From assembly GCF_009380215.1 (NCBI RefSeq), contig NZ_WHUG01000009.1, positions 124,001 through 188,000 on the forward strand: a DNA stretch of 64,000 nt, written 5' to 3'. The position numbers and the translations under genes were made by a program. This document shows positions 43,462-51,630 of this stretch, piece by piece. This DNA is from Rugamonas aquatica (GTDB taxonomy: Bacteria > Pseudomonadota > Gammaproteobacteria > Burkholderiales > Burkholderiaceae_D). The notes under the pieces are model-generated. The model was given only the letters and a program-made list of their open reading frames with translations, did not search any database and had not been told where the DNA came from. Within the stretch, counting starts at the first letter, position 1. Every line of letters begins with the position of its first letter.

Positions 43462-44640
43462 ATTACTGGTTGGTAAAACAATATTTTTCTATTTAACCGA
43501 ACTCGCGGCGAAAGCTGACAACGAGGATCGCTCCCTTCTACCAGCTTTGCGAACGCATACGCCGTCTTGCCCAAGTAAAACGGAGGCCCCGGTCATCACA
43601 CTCATTAAAAGTGTATCGAGCGGCTGATGATGGCTGGCGCTCAGGCCTTGGCTAGGTCCAGGCATATTGATCAGGTACGCATACTAACGGGACATGCTGC
43701 CACCGCGCCCAAGATAAGACCTATTGGCCCAATCCTGGACACGGTCACAGCAAAGGTGACCACGAATTGATATCGATACGTTGGCGCATCCCCTACAGCT
43801 TGCGGCACCATCTTGGGCAAGACGCAGTTTCGGTGGTTCTTACTTGCATCATCTTGCCTGGCCAGCTGGCAGGTGCGGTCAGTAGCCAACAAGACCGTCT
43901 TCACAAGGATCGCCCCCCATTCTGGCTCTCGGCTGAGGCCAGTAGCGAGTCCTCTAACGGATTCATCCCCCACAGATCTGCAAATGCATCCTCATCCCCC
44001 GCCGGGCCCCGGAACACCATCTCACCGTAATTGCGTCGGTCTAGCATGTCGCGCTCCTTGGAACAAAGTTCTGCGCCACTCAGATCGGCTTTCCGCCAGC
44101 TTCCATCGCGAAGCGAGCTAACGAAGTTCTTACCAATTACGCGCCTTCGGAGGGGGCATCTCCATTCTGCCCTCTTCATGAATCAAGAGCACTTGACTCT
44201 TATCCTTGGTCTCTTGGGCAACATCTTTGCTGAGAGTCTTGAAATTCCTAACATCTGTATTGTTGCATGGGGCGGTGAGGGTAGCCGGAGTTGCCTCGAA
44301 CTCCTTGGACGTGGATAAATCAAATGTCGCTGCCCTCCGGTGGGCCTGATGTTGCTGGGGCTAATGGAACGACCGTATATGGACTCCTCCTCGTTTGCAA
44401 ACATTCCGTCTTTGACTTCAGGTACGACTGCTCACGTATATTCGTTCTCTAAGTGCTTTGCCCGTCGTCTGGCAACGACCACAATAGGCTATTCGCACGC
44501 TGGTTCTCCATCGCTATTTCGGGCTTGAAGGCCAACACACGTTGTCGGGTTCTACCTTCGCCGGTTCGACCTGTTGACCATCGGCATCATGTTTCGCAAT
44601 CGTGGTTGAATGCTCCTTTTTCTTACCAACTTCTCGCTGC
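43462..44640. other. Gene-free region amid IS remnants
   Basis: No intact gene. Minus-strand 43905-44050 reads NYGEMVFRGPAGDEDAFADL WGMNPLEDSLLAS, a possible remnant of unknown origin. The rest shows no coding signal. Confidence 0.35.
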
Positions 44641-44812
44641 TTAAACGGCCACCAGCCCCGGCTGGTAATCGGTACCCTTGGTCATTATCGCCCAGGCGAT
44701 ACGTGCCGTCTTGTTGGCCAGCGCGACCGCCGCGATGTTGTGCTGCCTCATCTCGGCGATGTGCGTCACCCAGCGACTCATTCGGTCATTCTTGCTGCCC
44801 GCCATTCGTAAC
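44641..44812 (-). pseudogene. IS110-family transposase C-terminal remnant
   Basis: The minus strand reads RMAGSKNDRMSRWVTHIAEM, RQHNIAAVALANKTARIAWA, IMTKGTDYQPG and stops at 44641. This is the end of an IS110 transposase. A separate IS110 N-terminal remnant lies at 58.4-58.9 kb. Confidence 0.75.
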
Positions 44813-44824
44813 ACTGGTCAAACG

Positions 44825-45005
44825 GCGCACCAACGTCGTTGGCATCTTTCCCATCGAGCGCGCCATCATCCTCCCGTACGGCGCTATCATGTTGGAGCAG
44901 CACCATGAATGGTCTTTATAGCGGCGCGACATGCAGCCCAAAGGCTTGCAGTCGCTATATGAAGATCAGCCGGCGCGGCTCTTTACCGTGATTAGCTGAG
45001 CAGGA
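44825..45005 (+). pseudogene. IS256-family transposase C-terminal remnant
   Basis: RRTNVVGIFPIERAIILPYG then AIMLEQHHEWSL, a stop, and RRDMQPKGLQSL form the usual IS256 C-terminal block. Confidence 0.75.
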
Positions 45006-45158
45006 GCCCAAGAATCACGACTCATACACCACGCCCCGGGACACGATCGATTTCCTGATTCAAACCTGCTTCGGGTTCAGCGTCGAGGTAGTCCAACAAC
45101 CGGAATTTTATCCGTTCATTCGATAAATCCCGATTAAGCGTTATACCACTCGTCAAGC

Positions 45159-45536
45159 TCAACCCTGAAAGAGCGCATTGCGGTACAGAGTAAGCAGCAG
45201 ACGTAAGTCGGTCTGCTCGCCGAGCTGGTGCCAGCCTCGTTCAAGTGCTGCCGCCTCTGTAGGATTAGCTGCTACGGCCGCGCTGCGCTGCAGCAGGGCG
45301 CTGGCGTCGTGCAAAGCCTGTTGAAAGCCGGCTGGTGTCAGTAGGGCCTTGTCGGCTATCTGTGGACGTAGTGCGGCGAAAACATAGTCGCGCAGATTGG
45401 GCCGCGCCAGCAATTTGTCGAGCTCTGCCGTGCTGGCGCTGTCGGTTGGCAGTAGCCGCGTGGTAGCCGGTAGGGCAGTCTCGTTCTGCCGGGTGTGCGT
45501 GATGCGGTCTATGCCTCGTTCAAATTTGATGTCCAT
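45159..45536 (-). CDS. sctX: YscX-like T3SS export component SctX
   Basis: 125 residues from ATG at 45536 (MDIKFERGIDRITHTRQ), 4 bp after the sycN stop, with AAGG upstream. The layout matches YscX/Pcr3: a short N-terminus with FERGIDRI, a middle rich in LLP and LRDYVFAALRPQIADKALLT, and a C-terminal helix EAAALERGWHQLGEQTDLRL LLTLYRNALF. In the Ysc lineage SctX is an early substrate that binds SctY and SctV. Gene order sctW-sycN-sctX equals the Yersinia and Pseudomonas order, which supports the call. Confidence 0.75.
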   Translation of the reverse strand: MDIKFERGIDRITHTRQNETALPATTRLLPTDSASTAELDKLLARPNLRDYVFAALRPQIADKALLTPAGFQQALHDASALLQRSAAVAANPTEAAALERGWHQLGEQTDLRLLLTLYRNALFQG

Positions 45537-45540
45537 GTGC

Positions 45541-45921
45541 TTAGCCTTGGAAGTGGATTTGGTCGTGCAGGTGTCCCAATAGTTCACATGCTTGTTCAAG
45601 CACATGCAGGCGGAATTCCCGTGCCTCCAGCTGGGTTGTAAACACCAAGTGGCCGTCGCTGGTCAGGCCGGCGCGCACGGGCAGGTGCCAGCCCTGGCTC
45701 AGCCGGCACAGGGTGAGTGCGCGGCACTTGGTTTCCAGCTGGTTGCCCGCCGCCAGCGGAGCGCTCAACATCAGCAGCACGCCAGTATTGCTGGCGTGAA
45801 AACTCAAACGTCGTTCGCGACCGAGCCGTAGTGACAGGGTGCCGGTAGCGTCGGTGGCCAGCGCGTCCATGCCGATGCTGCGTCCGAACTCTTCTAGTGT
45901 CGATGCAATCATCGGAGTCAT
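45541..45921 (-). CDS. sycN: SycN-like chaperone of the SctW gatekeeper
   Basis: 126 residues from ATG at 45921, overlapping the sctW stop (ATGA). CesT-type pattern: LEEFGRSIGMDALATDATGT, LSLRLGRERRLSFHASNTGV, then WHLPVRAGLTSDGHLVFTTQ and the helix LHVLEQACELLGHLHDQIHF. This agrees along its length with Yersinia SycN, which with YscB delivers YopN. The YscB partner here would be the protein at 31436. Confidence 0.75.
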   Translation of the reverse strand: MTPMIASTLEEFGRSIGMDALATDATGTLSLRLGRERRLSFHASNTGVLLMLSAPLAAGNQLETKCRALTLCRLSQGWHLPVRAGLTSDGHLVFTTQLEAREFRLHVLEQACELLGHLHDQIHFQG

Positions 45922-47063
45922 TGCGCCTCCGTGGTTATGACAGGATCGAGCGACTCCTCGGCAATGGCGCTGTCCAACGCCTCTTGGGCGGCGGCAATGA
46001 TGTTGTGGCGGGCGTCGCGGTTGAGAAAAATCTTCTCCGGCAGTATTTGTTTGACTAACTTCAGCGTTCCGGTCAGCAGCATGATGCGTGGGGGATAGTC
46101 CCTTGTCGCGTGCTGGTCGGCGATACCGGGGAAGCGCTGGTCGTCGACCCAATTCTCGACGCTGGCGGCGACCACGTCCTGCAGCAGTGCACCCGGCTCC
46201 AGTGTTACCTTGTACTTGGCAAGCAGGCGCCCAGCCAGCGACTGACAATCGTCCAGGCCGGTTGCTAAAACCCTGAGGAGGTACAACTCCTGCAGCACTG
46301 TATGCAGGCGGATGGGGTCAACGGAACAGCCTTCGATGGCGTCGAGGTCGGCGTCCAGCGCGCGTATCAGACTGTTTATCGCGGAACGGTAGTCCGCCAC
46401 GCCGAAGCGTTCCAGGGCACCTCTGAGCAAGCCGCACAGATTGGCTTCGCCCAGCACTGCATCGCGGTAGCCGTCCTGGAAGTTGGCGATAGCGGCGGCG
46501 TTGCCAGCGCCAAACTCGGAGGCGACGCCGACAGTGTTGAGGTCGGCATCGATATGGCTGCCAGCGTCGCGATGCAGGTCTTCGAACGCTTCGCGCACAT
46601 CAGTCAGTACGGCGCTATGACCGCCCTCTCGGGTGAGTGTGTTGGCAGCATAGGCGAGCGCGAGGAATTGCTCGGTGACGCCGGCGAACTGCTCGTGCGC
46701 CAGTTGGCGCGCGCCACCTCTCTGGCCGTTACGATGGCCCCGGCTTTTTAGCGTGTCGACAAACTGCTTGAACTTGTCGCGTTGTTCGCGCTTGCCCACG
46801 GCCTGCAGGTAGTGGTCGATCGCTTCCGGCGGCGGCAGCGCCAGCACGCGTCGCTTGCTGATTTTTCGTTCATGTAACTTATGTGGTTCGGTGCTTTCGT
46901 GTGCAAAGCTGATCTCTTCGGCGGCGTTGCCTAGTCCGTCGCTTTGTTCGACGGTGATGGTTTCTCCGCGCCAAACACCTGTCTGGGGGCCTTGGGCTGG
47001 GGCCGACGCGTCCGGCTGCTCGGTTTGCAGTGCGCTCGCATTGCTGGAAATCGGAGTGTACAT
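45918..47063 (-). CDS. sctW: T3SS gatekeeper SctW (YopN-TyeA fusion)
   Basis: 381 residues from ATG at 47063 (MYTPISSNASALQ). The HrpJ/YopN domain covers ~80-290 (VGKREQRDKFKQFVDTLKSR, EQFAGVTEQFLALAYAANTL). The last ~95 residues match TyeA (LLQDVVAASVENWVDDQRFP ... TLKLVKQILPEKIFLNRDAR). In Yersinia these are two proteins, whereas here they are one chain, as in MxiC-like gatekeepers. It controls the switch from translocator to effector secretion. It lies between an effector-type chaperone and sycN in a four-gene operon. Confidence 0.88.
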   Translation of the reverse strand: MYTPISSNASALQTEQPDASAPAQGPQTGVWRGETITVEQSDGLGNAAEEISFAHESTEPHKLHERKISKRRVLALPPPEAIDHYLQAVGKREQRDKFKQFVDTLKSRGHRNGQRGGARQLAHEQFAGVTEQFLALAYAANTLTREGGHSAVLTDVREAFEDLHRDAGSHIDADLNTVGVASEFGAGNAAAIANFQDGYRDAVLGEANLCGLLRGALERFGVADYRSAINSLIRALDADLDAIEGCSVDPIRLHTVLQELYLLRVLATGLDDCQSLAGRLLAKYKVTLEPGALLQDVVAASVENWVDDQRFPGIADQHATRDYPPRIMLLTGTLKLVKQILPEKIFLNRDARHNIIAAAQEALDSAIAEESLDPVITTEAQ

Positions 47064-47144
47064 ATACGCGTGTTCCAAAAAAGCAGAAGGTGATAAAGAC
47101 GATGCGGCAGGGCGCAACGCCTGCCGCACTGTAATAAGGCCCGG

Positions 47145-47600
47145 TTACGCTAGAATGAAATTGTCCAGATTACCGTTGGGGGTGGGGGCGCCGGAGCTCG
47201 CGAGGTCATCGCCGCCGCTGGCAATGCGGCTGCGCCAATGTTCGGTTTGTGCAACCAGGTTCTCCAGCGCCTTCATGGCGCCGTCGATATCGCTTTGCTC
47301 GTCGAGCGCAAACCACAGCAGCAATTCGTCGCGTACCATGTCCAGTGCCGGCGAACATGGGCCAAGTTCCGCGCCGAAGAGGTTCGCCGACAGCAAGTCG
47401 GCGAATACGGTTTCGCGTTCCTCTCCAAGCGGTGTGATGCCCAGCGTCGAGTAAACCAGCAGGCGGTCGCCGCTTTCGTCGTGTTCGAAGTCCACCGGCA
47501 GCGTGTTATCGATCATCAGGCGGGCCAGGCCTGCCTGGTCCAGTGTTAGGGTAATGCCTAGTCGTTGGCCAAGCTCTTGGACTAAATTCTGGGGGGTCAT
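47145..47600 (-). CDS. CesT-family T3SS effector chaperone
   Basis: 151 residues from ATG at 47600 with AAGGAGA 7 bases upstream. Class I chaperone pattern: LVQELGQRLGITLTLDQAGL, MIDNTLPVDFEHDESGDRLL, VYSTLGI, ADLLSANLFG, then LLLWFALDEQSDIDGAMKAL. These small acidic dimers keep one or more effectors unfolded before secretion. It is first in the SctW operon, with a T3SS box ~120 bp upstream. Its cargo may be the divergently encoded protein at 47908. Confidence 0.8.
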   Translation of the reverse strand: MTPQNLVQELGQRLGITLTLDQAGLARLMIDNTLPVDFEHDESGDRLLVYSTLGITPLGEERETVFADLLSANLFGAELGPCSPALDMVRDELLLWFALDEQSDIDGAMKALENLVAQTEHWRSRIASGGDDLASSGAPTPNGNLDNFILA

Positions 47601-47716
47601 TGCATCTCTCCTTGTGGGGGGGGCGAAGGCCGGCGGCCATCGCATTGGGGCTTGCACGAGCCATGCTTTCCGGCTGCGCCGGGCGCAGCATGCCCGCGCG
47701 TCGAGCCTGCCCAGGA

Positions 47717-47744
47717 TGAGTGGCGCCGCCGCGCATTTAGTTCC
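47717..47744 (-). promoter_or_regulatory. T3SS promoter box of the chaperone-SctW operon
   Basis: The minus strand reads GGAACT, 15 bp, CCACTCA, close to the classical hrp box layout (GGAACC-N15/16-CCAC). Confidence 0.65.
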
Positions 47745-47770
47745 AGGAGTATGGCTGCGAATCCAGCGGT

Positions 47771-47798
47771 GGAACGAGGATCGTGTCGCTGTTACTAA
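47771..47798 (+). promoter_or_regulatory. T3SS promoter box of effector candidate 4
   Basis: GGAACG, 15 bp, TTACTAA on the plus strand, 26 bp from the opposite-facing SctW-operon box. One control region serves both directions. Confidence 0.65.
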
Positions 47799-47907
47799 GC
47801 GCCGGGCACTGCCCAAGGGGCGGAGCTTGCTACCGGCGGAGCGTACGGCGCGCGACCGGTGGCTCTCATTGCAACTCTATCCAAAAAAGGTGAAAAAATT
47901 GAACGTG

Positions 47908-48768
47908 ATGACATCGATATCTAGCCTGGTCCGCAGCGGCTGCAATTCATTCGGTCTGCTACAACAGGCGCAGGCCGGCGCTGTGTCTGGCAGCCTGCGA
48001 GGGTGGCCGGCGGCCCCCGGGTCTTATCTGGTGGCCCGCATGATAGCTCGCCATGAGCAATCGGGCGCGCAGGGTGCGTTGCAGCCGAGCTTGCGTCGGT
48101 TCGCCGCCGATCTGATGGCGGCGCCCATGCAGGATGATGTTGTCGGCGCGGCGCCGGCGGAGTACGCCTCGCGCTTGCACTCAGCGTTGGCGCAGGCGCG
48201 CGCGGCTGGTGTGCCCGTTGCGGCGATACGCTCGGCGCTGACCGCCATGCCCCTCGATTCGTCGCAATGGGGGAAGATTGAGCTGGCTTGCCAGGCTGTA
48301 GGCCATTGGGATGCTGATGTGCTGTATGTGTTGCGCAACAAGGCTGCGGAGCGGCTGATTGCCGACATCGAGAGTCTTAATGCGTCATCGCGCGAAGTAC
48401 TGTTGCCCGTGCTGACGCTGCTAGCGCAGACAAATTGGGTCGCAGCAGATGTCGACAGCAGTAATTTGCGCGCCGAACTCGGGCGAGCGAGGGAGTTGAT
48501 GCGCCCGGGCGGTGCGGACAAGGTGCTTGCCGCCTTTGATAATTTGTTGTCGCTCATGGATGTGGTGGGCAGTGACCTCAGCGTGCAGCAACGCATCGCG
48601 GGCAATCAACACCTGATCCTGGTCGGCCAGAAAAATTGCGCGGACGGCCGTCGGGCGTTTGAAGAGGCGTGTGAGCGGCAAGAGCGCTGGGATTCCGCCG
48701 AGCATGCCAAGCAACGACGCACTAGTGCCGAGGCAGTGCGGAAAATTCTATCTATGTGCATCGCCTAG
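47908..48768 (+). CDS. Candidate T3SS effector 4
   Basis: 286 residues from ATG at 47908; in-frame TTG 47899 has the better-spaced AAGGTG and is an alternative. The first 30 residues are Ser/Gly/Gln-rich (MTSISSLVRSGCNSFGLLQQ). The rest is helical with evenly spaced leucines (LRRFAADLMAAPMQ, LIADIESLNASSREVLLPVL, VLAAFDNLLSLMDVVGSDLS). It is not recognised. A promoter box 110 bp upstream and a divergent CesT chaperone gene support secretion. Confidence 0.6.
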   Translation: MTSISSLVRSGCNSFGLLQQAQAGAVSGSLRGWPAAPGSYLVARMIARHEQSGAQGALQPSLRRFAADLMAAPMQDDVVGAAPAEYASRLHSALAQARAAGVPVAAIRSALTAMPLDSSQWGKIELACQAVGHWDADVLYVLRNKAAERLIADIESLNASSREVLLPVLTLLAQTNWVAADVDSSNLRAELGRARELMRPGGADKVLAAFDNLLSLMDVVGSDLSVQQRIAGNQHLILVGQKNCADGRRAFEEACERQERWDSAEHAKQRRTSAEAVRKILSMCIA

Positions 48769-48983
48769 TCTTACTGTGTCATAAATTCAGTCTTGCTATG
48801 CCACTGCAGCATGGTCAGCGCTGCAGTTGTGCAGCGATAACACTGTCGATGTGTGCGCAGCGTCGTGATCGAGTTAGATACATGGCGTTGCGCTCGTCTG
48901 ACTTCCGCGAGAAACATAATCGTCGGGTAAGCCATTGCCCCCCCCAACGTCACGGACACTTCCTCTAGGCACATTTTAGATTT

Positions 48984-49090
48984 TCAAATCTGTACTGGAC
49001 TGAGATAGCCGATGGTGAAATGGCGTCGACGTGGATTGTAAGACCTTTCTATGTAGTCGAACACGTCCGCACGTAAATCATCTCTTGTCC
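48984..49090 (-). pseudogene. IS3-family OrfB C-terminal remnant
   Basis: The minus strand reads DLRADVFDYIERSYNPRRRH FTIGYLSPVQI, the conserved end of IS3-type OrfB. Confidence 0.75.
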
Positions 49091-49199
49091 GATATCGACC
49101 AGCAGGGTGGAGAACCAAGCCGCCGGCGGGGCCTGCGGCAGCTCGATGCTCCAACCATTCGGGCCGTACAGTTTCAGCGCGGGCGCCGCCGGTGCTGCG

Positions 49200-49541
49200 C
49201 GGCGCACCGTAACCGGCAGCCTTGTCTGAACGCGTGTATTGCGCCCGCGGCGAGGCCAAGAACCGTATCAAGGAAGCACAACTTAATATGGAGGCGCGTC
49301 AGCTGCCTCAAATTCCAGGCCAATGGCCGCATTCGCCCACACGCTGATGATCAACCTGCGCCGCCTCGCCTTGGCCGGCACCGAACGGGTGCGCGCCTGC
49401 GGCGGCGATCCACGTCAAGCTGTTCTACTCAAGATCGGCGCCCCCATTGTGCACAACACCCGGGAAGTACGCATGATGCTCGCCTCGCAGCATCCCTTGC
49501 AGCACGTCTTCATCGGCGCCGCACGCGCACTGGCTCCGTAG
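49200..49541 (+). pseudogene. IS1380-family transposase C-terminal remnant
   Basis: YCARGEAKNRIKEAQLNMEA, then in another frame MAAFAHTLMINLRRLALAGT, VLLKIGAPIVHNTREVRMML ASQHPLQHVFIGAARALAP. A frameshift separates the two parts. Confidence 0.7.
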
Positions 49542-49709
49542 ATGCCGACCAGTGCTGTCCAAGGCACGTGGTAAACAATGTGGGGTAAGGGAGATTGCGC
49601 TTGGTGCAGCCGCCTTGCACTAAATTCCTACCGATATCCGATGATTTGCGCGCCACGACCATCTATCATCCGATTGTCGGTCGTGGAACTACTAGGCGAA
49701 ATATCCGGG

Positions 49710-51119
49710 CTAGGCGGCTTTCACCAGCTTTACTTCGAACAGGGGCTCGCCCACTACCTTGGCGGAGAAGGGACTGTTCGATGATAGAACGAGGTGAATC
49801 TTGGCACTGAACCAGCTGGATGGATCCAAACGGGCTACACCTGCTTGATCCTGTTCAGCGAGGCTCCCTCCCTCTTGCTGGTAATGTGCAATTATCTCTG
49901 GGCCATTTTCACCTTTAATGATCTGAGTGAAGAATCGTTCGACGCCGTTAGATGGCGAGACGACTCCATGCGGAACTCCTACTATTTTTGCGTCTTCGCA
50001 TGTTTTTGCTAGCGCGAGTACTATTCCAGAAAACGCGGTTTGCGCGGCGAACAAGGAAAGTGCTGCCGCCTGGGTTGCATTTCCATCGCACAGTGCGATC
50101 AACTTTTCTACACCATCCCCGATGCGGATCATTCTCGTGTTTTCATCGACTTGTGACCAATTACTGTAATCGATTAACGGGATGCCTCCGTCCAATTCGA
50201 TTGGAATGCCTCGATTGGCGTCGAGGACAAACGCTTTGGCGGCATGCACTCCCTGTCTTAACGTAACAAGCGTGAGCTCAGTCTCGCTTGGAGCCTGTTC
50301 CATTATTTTCTTTGCCTGCTCCACGATGTTGGTAGGCACCCGGATTGTATTTTGTATGGGCGGCAGTTCCATGCCGAACACTTGGCGCAGGGTGTGACGC
50401 ATTAGCGGCGCGCCGACCACTTCGGATGCTGTCTCGAACAAGCGGGGGGCGGCCGCCAGCCTGGTTTTGATCTGTTCCCTTAACCCCGAGCGTTGCTCGG
50501 CGGTGTAGTTTTTCGTCAGTGCTGGCAAATTCCTCCAGACCGTGTCAGCACCATCAAATATCGTCAGCGCCGCCAAACTCTCTTGCAAGGCCTTGCAGTG
50601 AGAACTCATCATCCTTTCATTCCCCTCACTTAGCGCTGTCAGCAATCCATTCATGGATGCCTGGAGGGTGTCCTGTGCCTTATGTCGAGTGCGCTCTTCC
50701 ACCGTCATTGCCAAATTCATCAGAATGCGTGCGCAATCTGGCTCAAGACTCAGATCCTGCTTGAGGCAGTTGTCAAGTGTCGTTGCTAGTTTTTTTAAGT
50801 CTGACAGTGTCATGCCTTGGAGCTCGCCCCCCGGGCAGAAGGGGGCAGATTTGGCCCCGGTCAGCGCTCGAAGGCATTTGAGCGCGGCGTCCGTGCTACG
50901 AGATTTCAGCAGAGATCGCAGCGCTATGCGGACGCCACTTGGCTTGGCCGTTGTGGCGCGGTGCGCCAGCGACGCGCCACTGACTGGTGTCCGGCTAGGC
51001 CGACGGCTAGTCCAGCCGCATACGCTGGAAAACAGTCTTTTTAGGGGAGAAACGTGTGTCGCTGACTGTATTACCGATACGGGAGTTTCCGTGGTAACGG
51101 GAGTTGATGTCGCAAGCAT
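49710..51119 (-). CDS. Candidate T3SS effector 5
   Basis: 469 residues from ATG at 51119, chosen because AAAGGA lies 6 bases upstream, while the ATG 12 codons earlier has its purine run too close. N-terminal 90 residues: Thr/Ser/Arg-rich, low complexity. Body: helical with some strands (LDNCLKQDLSLEPDCARILM, LQESLAALTIFDGADTVWRN, IPIELDGGIPLIDYSNWSQV). C-terminal 100 residues are strand-rich (KIHLVLSSNSPFSAKVVGEP). It is not recognised. The promoter box 41-68 bp upstream overlaps the leader shared divergently with sctY. Confidence 0.6.
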   Translation of the reverse strand: MLATSTPVTTETPVSVIQSATHVSPLKRLFSSVCGWTSRRPSRTPVSGASLAHRATTAKPSGVRIALRSLLKSRSTDAALKCLRALTGAKSAPFCPGGELQGMTLSDLKKLATTLDNCLKQDLSLEPDCARILMNLAMTVEERTRHKAQDTLQASMNGLLTALSEGNERMMSSHCKALQESLAALTIFDGADTVWRNLPALTKNYTAEQRSGLREQIKTRLAAAPRLFETASEVVGAPLMRHTLRQVFGMELPPIQNTIRVPTNIVEQAKKIMEQAPSETELTLVTLRQGVHAAKAFVLDANRGIPIELDGGIPLIDYSNWSQVDENTRMIRIGDGVEKLIALCDGNATQAAALSLFAAQTAFSGIVLALAKTCEDAKIVGVPHGVVSPSNGVERFFTQIIKGENGPEIIAHYQQEGGSLAEQDQAGVARLDPSSWFSAKIHLVLSSNSPFSAKVVGEPLFEVKLVKAA

Positions 51120-51159
51120 GGCTTTTCCTTTGTCGGTCGTTTTTATTACCCTCATGTCC

Positions 51160-51187
51160 TTGGTGACGGCGCAACGAGGATAGTTCC
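51160..51187 (-). promoter_or_regulatory. T3SS promoter box of effector candidate 5
   Basis: The minus strand reads GGAACT, 15 bp, TCACCAA. Confidence 0.65.
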
Positions 51188-51216
51188 GGCGGGCCGTCCT
51201 GGTTCAGGTAGGCGGC

Positions 51217-51244
51217 AGAACCAAACCGACTGCAGCGTTACCTA
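51217..51244 (+). promoter_or_regulatory. T3SS promoter box of the SctY-SctV operon
   Basis: AGAACC, 15 bp, TTACCTA, 48 bp before the sctY ATG and 30 bp from the divergent effector box. Confidence 0.7.
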
Positions 51245-51291
51245 TCCTGCACAGGCGCATCGGGCGCCGTCAACCTCGCCATATCTCGCCT

Positions 51292-51630
51292 ATGTCCAGC
51301 AATGCCCTCGATCTGATTCAGTTGCTCGCCTATGTTTATGTTCAGAACGGAGCTCCCTGCCGAGCCGAGTCCTTGTACGCAGCGCTGCACGTGCTGGAGC
51401 CGGACAATTCTATCGTGGCGAAGGCGTTGGCGTGGGCCAGTATCGAAGCGGGGCAACCACTGCAAGCTCTGAAAGTGTTGGATGGTGTGGTGGGGCCGCG
51501 CGAGCCGGATGCCTTGCTGCAGTTATTGCGCGCGCGCGCCTTTGCGCGCCTTGAGCGAGACGATGATGCCCATGTCGCGATGCAGGCGTTCCTTGCCTTG
51601 CGCACCGCTGCGGCGCGGGTGGTGCCATGA
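51292..51630 (+). CDS. sctY: YscY-like TPR chaperone SctY
   Basis: 112 residues with three TPR-like helix pairs: LLAYVYVQNGAPCRAESLYA (helix A/B), AKALAWASIEAGQPLQALKV, LLQLLRARAFARLERDDDAH. Length and repeat layout equal YscY/Pcr4 and the gene directly precedes sctV, overlapping it by ATGA (51627-51630), as in the Ysc lineage. SctY binds SctX and the SctV cytoplasmic ring. Confidence 0.78.
   Translation: MSSNALDLIQLLAYVYVQNGAPCRAESLYAALHVLEPDNSIVAKALAWASIEAGQPLQALKVLDGVVGPREPDALLQLLRARAFARLERDDDAHVAMQAFLALRTAAARVVP

Noticed and set aside
45922..46248. Upstream extension of the SycN frame
   Set aside because: It runs opposite to nothing useful and inside sctW; the ATGA overlap and homology place the start at 45921.
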